15,229 bases of DNA, from assembly GCA_964618785.1 (NCBI GenBank), contig CAZUCY010000092.1:1-15229 (forward strand), written 5' to 3'. Source of the DNA: FEN-1297 sp964618785. GTDB lineage: Bacteria > Bacteroidota > Ignavibacteria > Ignavibacteriales > Ignavibacteriaceae. A model generated the notes under the pieces. That model ran no database searches. It was not told the DNA's origin and was given only the letters and a program-made list of their open reading frames with translations. Within the stretch, counting starts at the first letter, position 1, and each line of letters begins with the position of its first letter. Below are positions 8,020-14,845 of this stretch, in pieces. A program made the position numbers and the translations under genes.

Positions 8020-8121
8020 ATGAAAAAAGAAATCAAAAATATCACTTTAATTAAAAGCCCGATGGATATGTGCCTTTGCTGTATGATGATGTGTATGTCA
8101 TCACGGAAGGACGCAGCCTAA
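8020..8121 (+). CDS. Met/Cys-rich leader peptide of the methionine operon
   Basis: This 33-codon ORF runs from ATG 8020 to TAA 8119-8121. The centre reads M-D-M-C-L-C-C-M-M-M-C-M, giving seven Met codons in total (8020, 8062, 8068, 8083, 8086, 8089, 8095) and four Cys codons (8071, 8077, 8080, 8092). Met and Cys are among the rarest residues, so this cluster is strong evidence for a control peptide sensing charged Met-tRNA and Cys-tRNA. It could alternatively be a small metal- or thiol-binding peptide, but its place between a promoter and a terminator before met genes argues for attenuation. No Shine-Dalgarno site is seen; the 5' UTR would be only a few nt. Its last codons overlap the antiterminator segment. 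Confidence 0.8.
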   Translation: MKKEIKNITLIKSPMDMCLCCMMMCMSSRKDAA

Positions 8122-8155
8122 TAATTAAAAATTGAATTTGAGACTGAGCCCTTCC
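8105..8155 (+). promoter_or_regulatory. Antiterminator pairing of the met leader attenuator
   Basis: GGAAGG (8105-8110), in the Arg-Lys codons just after the Met/Cys cluster, is complementary to CCTTCC (8150-8155) in the 5' arm of the terminator; C8104-G8157 can add a seventh pair across a bulge. A ribosome stalled at about 8083-8091 would leave 8105-8110 free to pair; one at the stop codon would cover it. Six to seven pairs is modest, so the support rests partly on the position, which mirrors that in the thr leader. Confidence 0.55.
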
Positions 8156-8182
8156 CGATACCTTATCGCGAAGGGCTTTTTT
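8147..8182 (+). terminator. Leader-peptide attenuator terminator of the met operon
   Basis: AGCCCTTC (8147-8154) pairs with GAAGGGCT (8170-8177), and CGATA (8156-8160) with TATCG (8164-8168), giving 13 pairs with one C-C mismatch and a 3-nt loop. A T run reaches 8182. It stands between the Met/Cys leader and the SAM riboswitch, so transcripts ending here never reach the riboswitch. Confidence 0.9.
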
Positions 8183-8229
8183 ATTAGGATGAATTTATGA
8201 TTTGACAAATACAAAAATAATTTGAAAAG

Positions 8230-8357
8230 CTCTTATCGAGAAAGGTTGAGGGATCAGGCCCTGTGAAACCTTAGCAACCGCCCCGATTTTATCGGGGGAC
8301 ATGGTGCTACTTCCTGCCCCCTGCCGGGTTAACCGGCAAATATGGGAAAGATGAGAG
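8230..8357 (+). ncRNA. SAM-I (S-box) riboswitch aptamer
   Basis: P1 is CTCTTATC (8230-8237) with GATGAGAG (8350-8357). The conserved core follows: GAGAAAGGTTGAGGGATC, then GTGAAACC and AGCAACC, GGTGCTAC-TTCC, and GGGAAAGATGAGAG at the 3' side. P3 is CCCCGAT/ATCGGGG (8281-8297). The P4 arm is capped by TGCCGG/CCGGCA (8322-8338). The family's pseudoknot is present as CAGG (8255-8258) with CCTG (8313-8316). SAM binding should stabilise P1 and allow the downstream terminator to form, turning metY-metX off. It lies 48 nt after the leader-peptide terminator. Confidence 0.96.
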
Positions 8358-8370
8358 AAGAAGTTTTTAA

Positions 8371-8407
8371 AACCTCTTCGAATAATCTTTCCGAAGAGGT
8401 TTTTTTT
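8371..8407 (+). terminator. SAM riboswitch expression-platform terminator
   Basis: AACCTCTTCG (8371-8380) pairs perfectly with CGAAGAGGTT (8392-8401), followed by T through 8407. The 3' strand of P1 (AGAG at 8354-8357, or GAAGA at 8357-8361) can pair with CTCT or TCTTC in the terminator's 5' arm (about 8374-8379), which is the usual antiterminator logic, though the alternative helix is short. Confidence 0.92.
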
Positions 8408-8484
8408 AGCTAATAATGGATAAGAGCATGGGAAAGTTTTTTACATTTATTAAAACAATCAATAAAAAGAGAGAGGATAAAACC

Positions 8485-9822
8485 ATGAGTACTAATGGGA
8501 AAGAAAGAAACTACAAATACGAAACCCTGCAATTGCACGCCGGACAAGTTCCTGACCCTGTAACGGGAGCACGTGCAGTTCCGATTTACCAGACTACATC
8601 GTACAATTTCAACGATGCACAGCATGCTGCAGATTTATTCGGATTGCAAAAATTCGGTAATATTTATACAAGAATTATGAACCCGACAACTGATGTTTTT
8701 GAAAAACGTATCGCTGCCCTGGAAGGCGGAGTTGCTGCGTTGGCAACTGCATCAGGCCAGGCTGCACAATTAATTGCTATTACAACAATTGCCCAGGCAG
8801 GTGAAAATATCGTTTCTACTTCTTTACTTTACGGCGGAACCTATAATCAATTCAAGGTCACATTTCCAAGACTGGGCATAAACGCAAAATTCGTTGATGG
8901 CGACTCTCCTGAAGATTTCGAAAAATTAATTGATAAAAAGACAAAAGCACTTTACATTGAATCAATCGGTAATCCAAAACTTAATGTACCGGATTTTGAA
9001 GAACTTGCTAAAATTGCTCATCGTCATGGAATACCATTAATCGTTGATAATACATTCGGAGCAGCAGGTTATCTTGTACGTCCGTTTGATCATGGTGCAG
9101 ATATTATTGTAGCTTCGGCAACAAAGTGGATATGCGGACATGGGACATCCATTGGGGGAATAATTGTAGATTCCGGGAAATTTGACTGGGGTAACGGTAA
9201 CTTTCCTGTCTTCACTGAACCATCACCGGGATATCATGGCTTAAAATTTAACGAAGTTTTCGGAAAGGGTTCTCAGTTCGGCAATATAGCCTTTATAATC
9301 CGCGCACGTGTTGAACAACTAAGAGACCTTGGCCCTGCATTAAGTCCGTTTAACGCTTTCTTATTACTTCAAGGTGTTGAGACATTGTCTTTAAGAATTG
9401 AAAGACATGCGCAAAACGGTTTAGCTTTAGCACGGTGGCTGGAGAAAAATCCCGATGTTGAATGGGTATGGTATCCGGGTCTTGAAAGTTCCCCATATCA
9501 CAAAGCTGCAAAAAAATACTTAAGAAACGGCTTATTTGGTTCTGTACTTGCTTTTGGAATAAAAGGCGGTATAGAAGCCGGTAAAGCTTTCGTCAATAAT
9601 GTTAAACTGTCCAGCTTATTGGCAAATGTCGGAGATGCAAAAACTCTGGTAATTCATCCGGCATCTACAACGCACCAACAGCTTTCAGATGAAGAACAAA
9701 AAGAATCAGGTGTATTACCTGAACAAGTAAGAGTATCTGTCGGGATCGAGCATATTGATGATATTATTCAGGACTTTGACGAAGCAATTAAAGCCGCTGT
9801 TCAAAGTGCGGTAAAAGCTTAA
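8485..9822 (+). CDS. metY: O-acetylhomoserine sulfhydrylase (PLP-dependent)
   Basis: MetY joins O-acetylhomoserine and sulfide to give homocysteine (direct sulfhydrylation). It belongs to the Cys/Met-metabolism PLP family. The product starts with YKYETLQLHAGQ and has PIYQTTSYNF, YTRIMNPTTDVFEKRIAALEGG, VDNTFGAAGYL, and the PLP lysine K214 in SATKWICGHG. The C-terminus carries VKLSSLLANVGDAKTLVIHPASTTH in segments typical of the family. I place the start at ATG 8485 (445 aa): GAGAGGA at 8471-8477 is well spaced, and homologues begin close to this point. The frame is open up to ATG 8416, but that adds 23 basic residues and abuts the riboswitch terminator. Being behind a SAM-I switch fits a methionine gene. 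Confidence 0.96.
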   Translation: MSTNGKERNYKYETLQLHAGQVPDPVTGARAVPIYQTTSYNFNDAQHAADLFGLQKFGNIYTRIMNPTTDVFEKRIAALEGGVAALATASGQAAQLIAITTIAQAGENIVSTSLLYGGTYNQFKVTFPRLGINAKFVDGDSPEDFEKLIDKKTKALYIESIGNPKLNVPDFEELAKIAHRHGIPLIVDNTFGAAGYLVRPFDHGADIIVASATKWICGHGTSIGGIIVDSGKFDWGNGNFPVFTEPSPGYHGLKFNEVFGKGSQFGNIAFIIRARVEQLRDLGPALSPFNAFLLLQGVETLSLRIERHAQNGLALARWLEKNPDVEWVWYPGLESSPYHKAAKKYLRNGLFGSVLAFGIKGGIEAGKAFVNNVKLSSLLANVGDAKTLVIHPASTTHQQLSDEEQKESGVLPEQVRVSVGIEHIDDIIQDFDEAIKAAVQSAVKA

Positions 9823-9845
9823 GATAAAAAAGTAAGTATTTTAAT

Positions 9846-9875
9846 GGCAGAGTAAGGTTTTTTTTCTACTCTGCC
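9846..9875 (+). other. Hairpin between metY and metX
   Basis: GGCAGAGTA (9846-9854) pairs perfectly with TACTCTGCC (9867-9875), with a 12-nt loop that is mostly T. The T tract lies inside the loop rather than after the stem, so it is not a standard terminator for the plus strand. It may be a transcript-stabilising or processing hairpin between the two cistrons. Confidence 0.6.
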
Positions 9876-9928
9876 GATATTTTAATAAATTTAATGTTTT
9901 TTTTAACGATATTTAATTGAAAAATAAA

Positions 9929-11098
9929 ATGGAAACTGCCCTGAAAGAATTTATCGGTATAGCAGCAAAGACTAATTTTATAAAATTATACAACGGAGAT
10001 AATCCTCTTGTCTTAGAATCTGGTGAAAGTCTAAATACGGTTACTGCCGCATACCAAACCTACGGCAGTTTAAACAATGAAGGAACCAACGCAATTTTAG
10101 TCTGCCATGCTTTAACAGGCAATGCTCATGCGGCAGGAATTATAACTGAAGAAGAAATTGAAAATACAACAAACGAGAAATTACTTTTCAATTACAATAA
10201 GATGAATCTTGGCAAACTGGGCTGGTGGGATTCTTTAATTGGCTCCGGTAAAGTTTTTGATACTGAGAAATATTTCGTAATATGTTCAAACTTTTTGACA
10301 AGCTGTTATGGTACAACAGGCCCTTCAAGTATTAATCCTCTTACCGGTAAAGAATATCGGCTCGACTTCCCTGTTGTTACGGTAAGGGATATGGTTAAAG
10401 TCCAATACCGCTTGCTTCAAGTTCTGGAAGTTAAAAAGTTAATAACTATAGCAGGTGGATCACTTGGCGGAATGCAGGTCCTTGAGTGGGCAATAATGTA
10501 TCCTGAAATGACGAAATCTATTATTCCTATTGCAACTTCGGCAAAACATTCCCCATGGAGCATTGCCCTTAACGAAATCGCCCGCGATGCTATTATAAAT
10601 GATTCGGAATGGCAAAATGGTCAATACCTCAATCAACCCCTCAAAGGCCTAAGTCTTGCAAGAAAAATTGCAATGATAAGTTACCGCAGCAATGTTTCAT
10701 TTGAAAATAAATTCGGGCGGAATAGAATCGAAGGGATAAAAAATATCTTTAAAAAGAGGAACCGTTTCCAAGTTGAGAGTTATTTAGAATACCAGGGAGA
10801 AAAACTTGTAAACAGGTTCGATGCAAATACTTATCTATATATAACAAATGCGATGGATCTTCATGATGTGAGCTACAACCGAGGGCCATTTGAAGATGTT
10901 CTGAAAAGTATAAAGGCAAGATCTTTGAATATCGGCATATCGACAGACGTTCTTTACCCGGCAAGTGAACAGATTGAACTTGCATCATTAATATCTGATT
11001 CAAGATATTCGGAAATAAATTCACAGTACGGACATGATGCATTCTTAATAGAATTTGATCAATTAAATAAAATTATTTACAAATTCTTGAACGAATGA
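9929..11098 (+). CDS. metX: Homoserine O-acetyltransferase
   Basis: MetX acetylates homoserine with acetyl-CoA, supplying the substrate of MetY. It is an alpha/beta-hydrolase-fold enzyme. Visible motifs are NAILVCHALTGNAHAAG near the N-terminus (oxyanion region), LGWWDSLIGSGK, the nucleophile S178 in GGSLGGMQ, the acid D340 in STDVLYP, and H369 in YGHDAFL (numbered from ATG 9929). All three catalytic residues are present. The product is 389 aa, which is usual for MetX. The frame could start at TTG 9917, but ATG 9929 is the better start; neither has a clear Shine-Dalgarno site. It lies 106 bp after metY and so is probably under the same leader. Some MetX homologues use succinyl-CoA instead; pairing with MetY favours acetyl. 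Confidence 0.95.
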   Translation: METALKEFIGIAAKTNFIKLYNGDNPLVLESGESLNTVTAAYQTYGSLNNEGTNAILVCHALTGNAHAAGIITEEEIENTTNEKLLFNYNKMNLGKLGWWDSLIGSGKVFDTEKYFVICSNFLTSCYGTTGPSSINPLTGKEYRLDFPVVTVRDMVKVQYRLLQVLEVKKLITIAGGSLGGMQVLEWAIMYPEMTKSIIPIATSAKHSPWSIALNEIARDAIINDSEWQNGQYLNQPLKGLSLARKIAMISYRSNVSFENKFGRNRIEGIKNIFKKRNRFQVESYLEYQGEKLVNRFDANTYLYITNAMDLHDVSYNRGPFEDVLKSIKARSLNIGISTDVLYPASEQIELASLISDSRYSEINSQYGHDAFLIEFDQLNKIIYKFLNE

Positions 11099-11758
11099 AT
11101 TTACATTGAAGATAATTGAAATTTAATTGCAATATTAAAAAAAATCAAGATTATAAAACTTCATTATTGGACATCTCCATTCCAAATTAATTATTTAAGA
11201 AATAATACTCCTTAATTAAACATATCGAATTGCTACAAAAAGAACATAAGTGCCCGTTGTGAATAAAGTAATAGCAAGCAGTTGAATGTAGCAGATATTT
11301 ATAAATCAAAAGAATTGGGATATGGCAGTTTACTTGCGGATCTACCTTCACTACGCCCAAGGTACGTTTAAATATTATGCACCTTGACATTCTGTAAAAC
11401 AGAAACTTTCATTCCAACCAGAATTAGTTAATAAATCAATAATTATCTCTAATTTTACATATAAATAATTGCGGAATTTATTTATAAGTACGTTTGGATT
11501 TCTATCCTGCCGGAGGCAGACATATTAGTTTCCCAATAACGAGAGAATATTAATGGCAAAATTGCACTAAATTAGTATTATTATAAATTTAAATTATTAT
11601 TTTAAACAATAATTGTATTTATATTCCATAGTATTGATAAAAATTAAAATGAATAGTCATTTTATACGTTCAAATTTACATTAAATCTTTAGTTTATTTA
11701 TCTTTATAATAAAGTGTATGTGTAACTTTCATCTTGCCAATTTTGTTGCAAAAACTTA
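11099..11758. other. 660-bp gene-free region between metX and the histidine kinase
   Basis: Very AT-rich, with no credible ORF on either strand; the short open frames here have no recognisable content. It holds a sigma-54 promoter match (11323-11337), TGCTAC/GTAGCA inverted copies at 11231-11236 and 11288-11293, and a small hairpin CTGCC-GGA-GGCAG near 11504-11516. No clear terminator follows metX. A TATAAT at 11705-11710 could serve the kinase but has no good -35 partner. Confidence 0.5.
11323..11337 (+). promoter_or_regulatory. Sigma-54 (-24/-12) promoter match
   Basis: TGGCAG at 11323-11328, then 5 nt, then TTGC at 11334-11337. The GG and GC doublets are separated by exactly 10 nt, as sigma-54 requires, and only the C of TGGCAC differs from consensus. 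Transcription would start near 11349, with the next gene 410 nt downstream, implying a long 5' UTR or a small RNA. Confidence 0.55.
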
Positions 11759-13186
11759 ATGAATAAAAAATATAAATTCGATTTTAACTTTTTTAACTCA
11801 TTTCGGGATATGTGTTTTTTAGTATCCGGTGATGGCAATATATTAGCTTTGAACAAAGTCGCTTGCGAAGCATTAAATGTTCCTGCCGGGAGTATATTTG
11901 GGTACAATTTCTTTGAGCTAATAGAACCTTCTTATATAAGCAAAACGAAAACTGCATTTTCCAATACACTAAAAAAAGATAAAATTGAAGAAAACCTCTC
12001 GAAATTAAATTTGAAGGGGAAAATTTTTGATATTACTTTGTCTTTTATTCCGTACCTTTTTGCTGAAACAAAATTATATTTTATTCTTGCCAGGGATATA
12101 ACAAATGAAAAGTCAAGAGAAACTGATTTGATGAGGTTTTATTCTGTTGCTGAAAATACGGTAAACCCGCTGCAAATAGCCGATCCAAAGGGAAGGATGG
12201 TATACGTTAACCAGGCATTTGTAAATTCAAGCGGGTTCAGCAAAGAGGAATTAATCGGGAAAAATCCAAACGTTTTTAGCAGCGGTAAACACTCCAAAAA
12301 ATTCTGGATGAAAATGTGGAATACTATTAATAGCGGTAAAGTCTGGGTAGGGGAAGTTGAAAACAAGAAAAAGAACGGCGATCCCTCTTATACTCAGTTA
12401 CTAATATCACCTATTCTTGATCAAGAAGGGAAAATAAATGGATTTTTTGGCATTCATAGAGACTTAGCCGAAAAAAAAATGCTTGAAAAACAACTGATAC
12501 ACACACAAAAAATGGAAAGTATCGGCACACTTGCGGCGGGTGTTGCTCATGAAGTAGGAAACCCGCTTGCTTCAATTTCGGCTTTAGTTCAGGTAGTTCA
12601 AAGATCAACTTCTGATGAATTTGCCAAAGAAAAGCTTGAATTAATTAAGAAACAGGTAACAAGAATTTCAAAAATTATCCGGGATTTAGTGGACTTTTCT
12701 CGCCCTTCAAATTATGAATTACAATTGACTGATATTAATCAGAGCATTGTTGAAGCAATAGAAATTATAAAAGTTGGGGCAAGGGCTAAAGATATAATAT
12801 TTAATGTTGAATTAAACAAAAAGATACCCTTGTTGCCTTTAATATCTGATCAGATACAGCAGATATTTGTAAATATTTTATTAAATGCCGTAGATGCAAT
12901 AGCAGAATATAACGATTCTAAAATACAACATACAATTTCGGTAAAGTCTAATATAAACGAAGAAAATGTCATCATTAAATTTATAGATTCCGGCGGAGGT
13001 ATTCCGGAGGAGAGTCTGAATAAGGTTTTTGAACCTTTTTTTACCACAAAAAAAGAGGGAAAAGGTACCGGACTCGGCTTGTGGGTCAGCTATGGTATCG
13101 TCAAGAGTTTTCAGGGAGATATCAAAGTTGAAAGCGAGCTAAAAAAAGGCACAACTTTCACAATCATTTTGCCTATACAACCTTAA
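11759..13186 (+). CDS. PAS-PAS sensor histidine kinase (NtrB-like, soluble)
   Basis: The 475-aa protein has no membrane segment, so it should sense a cytoplasmic signal. Residues about 10-120 form a divergent PAS domain (GDGNILALNKVACEAL). About 130-240 is a clearer PAS/PAC domain (DPKGRMVYVNQAFVNSSGFS and GFFGIHRDLAEKK). The HisKA region has the phosphoacceptor H264 in AGVAHEVGNPLASI. The ATPase domain has the N box (QIFVNILLNAVDAI), the G1 box (IDSGGGIPEES), and FEPFFTTKKEGKGTGLGL. All catalytic motifs look intact. The H box and domain order resemble NtrB-type kinases, which commonly pair with sigma-54 activators; such an activator is encoded 15 bp downstream. The ATG at 11759 has no clear Shine-Dalgarno site. 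The signal cannot be inferred, since no ligand-binding motif is recognisable. Confidence 0.93.
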   Translation: MNKKYKFDFNFFNSFRDMCFLVSGDGNILALNKVACEALNVPAGSIFGYNFFELIEPSYISKTKTAFSNTLKKDKIEENLSKLNLKGKIFDITLSFIPYLFAETKLYFILARDITNEKSRETDLMRFYSVAENTVNPLQIADPKGRMVYVNQAFVNSSGFSKEELIGKNPNVFSSGKHSKKFWMKMWNTINSGKVWVGEVENKKKNGDPSYTQLLISPILDQEGKINGFFGIHRDLAEKKMLEKQLIHTQKMESIGTLAAGVAHEVGNPLASISALVQVVQRSTSDEFAKEKLELIKKQVTRISKIIRDLVDFSRPSNYELQLTDINQSIVEAIEIIKVGARAKDIIFNVELNKKIPLLPLISDQIQQIFVNILLNAVDAIAEYNDSKIQHTISVKSNINEENVIIKFIDSGGGIPEESLNKVFEPFFTTKKEGKGTGLGLWVSYGIVKSFQGDIKVESELKKGTTFTIILPIQP

Positions 13187-13201
13187 TTAAAGGGAAAAAT
13201 T

Positions 13202-14557
13202 ATGCCGGAAAGAATATTAGTAGTTGATGATGAAGATATAATTAGAGAATCTTTAGCATTTGTTTTAAAAAAAGAAGGCTATACAGTTCAGGAAGCTGAA
13301 AACGGATTGGTAGCTTATAATAGACTTATTGAGGAAAGTTTTGATTTGGTCATTACGGATCTTGAAATGCCTGAAATGAAAGGGATAGAACTTCTTGAAG
13401 AAATTAAAAAGCTTAATATTCAAACTTCTGTTGTTATAATTACTGCTTTCGGTTCATTAGATACCGCTATTTCAGCTCTCAGAAACGGCGCCAGCGATTA
13501 TTTGCTTAAACCTGTCGAATTTGATGAATTAATAATCAAAATCAAAAGACTTTTCGATGTAAAAAATCTCCTAATGGAAAACCGGCTGCTAAGGAAAGAA
13601 GTACAAAGAGATTATGATTTTGAAAACATAATAGGTAAAAGCGTAGCAATTAGAAAAGTTTATGAAATGATTCAAACCGTTGCCGAAACAGATACTACTG
13701 TTTTAATAACCGGTAAAAGCGGAACCGGCAAAGAGCTTGTTGCCAGAGCTCTTCATTATAGCAGCAAAAGAAGAAACAAACCCCTGATTGCCGTTAATTG
13801 CGGTACCATTACGGAAAATTTAATTGAAAGCGAACTATTTGGACACAAAAAAGGTTCATTTACAGGTGCAATTTCTGATAAAGAAGGTTTAATTAAAGCA
13901 GCAGACGGCGGTACATTATTTCTTGACGAAATTAGTGAACTTCCTTTACAACTTCAGGTAAAGCTGCTGCGTGTTCTTCAGGAAAAGGAATATACTCCAG
14001 TCGGTTCTACAGCAACAATCCAAGTTAATGTCAGATTTATTGCCTCTACTAACAGGGATCTTAAGGAAGAAGTTGATGCCGGAAGATTCAGAGAAGATCT
14101 TTATTACAGGCTGAATATTGTTGAAATAAATCTCCCTTCTTTAAAAGAAAGAGAGGAAGATATTACTCTTCTTGCCGATCATTTCCTGAATAAATACAGG
14201 CGGGAAATGAATAAGAATATTAAGGGAATTGATCCCGAAGCAATGCGTGCAATAATTACTTACGAGTGGAAAGGAGAAATACGTGAACTGGAAAATACCC
14301 TTGAGCGCGCAGTTATTTTTTGCAAAGATGAATTTATTACACTAAAAGATTTACCCCAAGTATTTAATTCAAAAACGGGAACTACCGATTTTTCCAAAAT
14401 GGGTTCGTTGGAAGATTCTGTCAGAAAATTTGAAAAAGATTATATTTATAAAGCGCTTGAGAATAATAATTTCGACAAAGAAAAAACTGCCGATCTGTTA
14501 AAAGTTGGCCTATCAACCTTATATAGAAAACTAAAAGAGCTTGATATAAAAGCTTAA
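13202..14557 (+). CDS. NtrC-family sigma-54-dependent response regulator
   Basis: The 451-aa protein has three parts. The receiver (about 1-120) carries the acidic pair D9-D10, the phosphoacceptor D53 in VITDLEMPEM, and the conserved Lys in YLLKP. The AAA+ domain (about 140-375) has Walker A GKSGTGKE at 171-178, where most homologues have GESGTGKE, the sigma-54 contact loop GSFTGA at 218-223 (usual form GAFTGA), and Walker B GGTLFLDE. The C-terminal Fis-type helix-turn-helix (about 410-450) includes EKTADLLKVGLSTLYRKL. It should be phosphorylated by the kinase encoded just upstream and should open sigma-54 promoters from enhancer sites. AAAGGGA lies shortly before the ATG. Ser in the second loop position is a known natural variant and should be functional. 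Confidence 0.95.
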   Translation: MPERILVVDDEDIIRESLAFVLKKEGYTVQEAENGLVAYNRLIEESFDLVITDLEMPEMKGIELLEEIKKLNIQTSVVIITAFGSLDTAISALRNGASDYLLKPVEFDELIIKIKRLFDVKNLLMENRLLRKEVQRDYDFENIIGKSVAIRKVYEMIQTVAETDTTVLITGKSGTGKELVARALHYSSKRRNKPLIAVNCGTITENLIESELFGHKKGSFTGAISDKEGLIKAADGGTLFLDEISELPLQLQVKLLRVLQEKEYTPVGSTATIQVNVRFIASTNRDLKEEVDAGRFREDLYYRLNIVEINLPSLKEREEDITLLADHFLNKYRREMNKNIKGIDPEAMRAIITYEWKGEIRELENTLERAVIFCKDEFITLKDLPQVFNSKTGTTDFSKMGSLEDSVRKFEKDYIYKALENNNFDKEKTADLLKVGLSTLYRKLKELDIKA

Positions 14558-14704
14558 AGAGCTGCTGAAATATTTTGTAAAAATAGGATTGTAAATATTT
14601 TGCTATTCAATTAAAATTTTTCTCATTTATTATAACGGTTCTTCAATATTTTTCAATAGCGGGAACTTAAGGGTAGAATAATATTTAAAACAAGGCTTTA
14701 TTTA

Positions 14705-14758
14705 GTTGCATATCAATAATTTAGTTAGAATTCAAACATTATTATTATGATATGCGAC
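14705..14758 (+). repeat. Inverted repeat upstream of sigma-54 promoter (candidate enhancer site)
   Basis: GTTGCATATCA (14705-14715) and TGATATGCGAC (14748-14758) are inverted copies matching at 10 of 11 positions, with a 32-nt spacer. The half-site centres are 43 bp apart, about four helical turns. The pair lies just upstream of the -24 element at 14767. It could be an activator-binding site for the regulator encoded next door. The binding protein is inferred. Confidence 0.55.
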
Positions 14759-14766
14759 ACCATCAA

Positions 14767-14782
14767 TTGGCACGCAAATCGC
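14767..14782 (+). promoter_or_regulatory. Sigma-54 (-24/-12) promoter
   Basis: TTGGCACG at 14767-14774 is a perfect -24 element. TCGC at 14779-14782 is the -12 element, with one change from TTGC. The GG and GC doublets are exactly 10 nt apart. The predicted start is near 14794, about 50 nt before the ATG at 14846. An NtrC-type activator is encoded immediately upstream. Confidence 0.78.
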
Positions 14783-14845
14783 CTTTTAGAACCGGTAGCG
14801 TTTTGCTCATTTCTTATTAACGTAATAAATTTTTAAGCTCCCTTA

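Noticed and set aside
8202..8224. A second TTGACA (8202-8207) upstream of the SAM riboswitch, possibly its own promoter
   Set aside because: At 17 nt spacing the next hexamer is AAAAGC, and the only TTTG-type element (TAATTTG, 8218-8224) is just 10 nt away. No proper -10 fits, so I favour read-through from 7977-8007, although transcription-start mapping could overturn this.
8416..8484. N-terminal extension of MetY from ATG 8416
   Set aside because: The ATG follows the riboswitch terminator by a few nt, has no ribosome binding site and adds 23 basic residues not expected in MetY. ATG 8485 has a spaced GAGAGGA and fits the family start.
11187..11390. 67-codon minus-strand ORF after metX
   Set aside because: It lacks recognisable motifs, has no ribosome binding site, and overlaps the sigma-54 promoter match. 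Its composition looks like chance translation of AT-rich DNA.
11504..11516. CTGCC-GGA-GGCAG hairpin as a repeat or CRISPR-like element
   Set aside because: Only one copy is visible in the window and the stem is 5 bp with a 3-nt loop, so a repeat family cannot be supported here.
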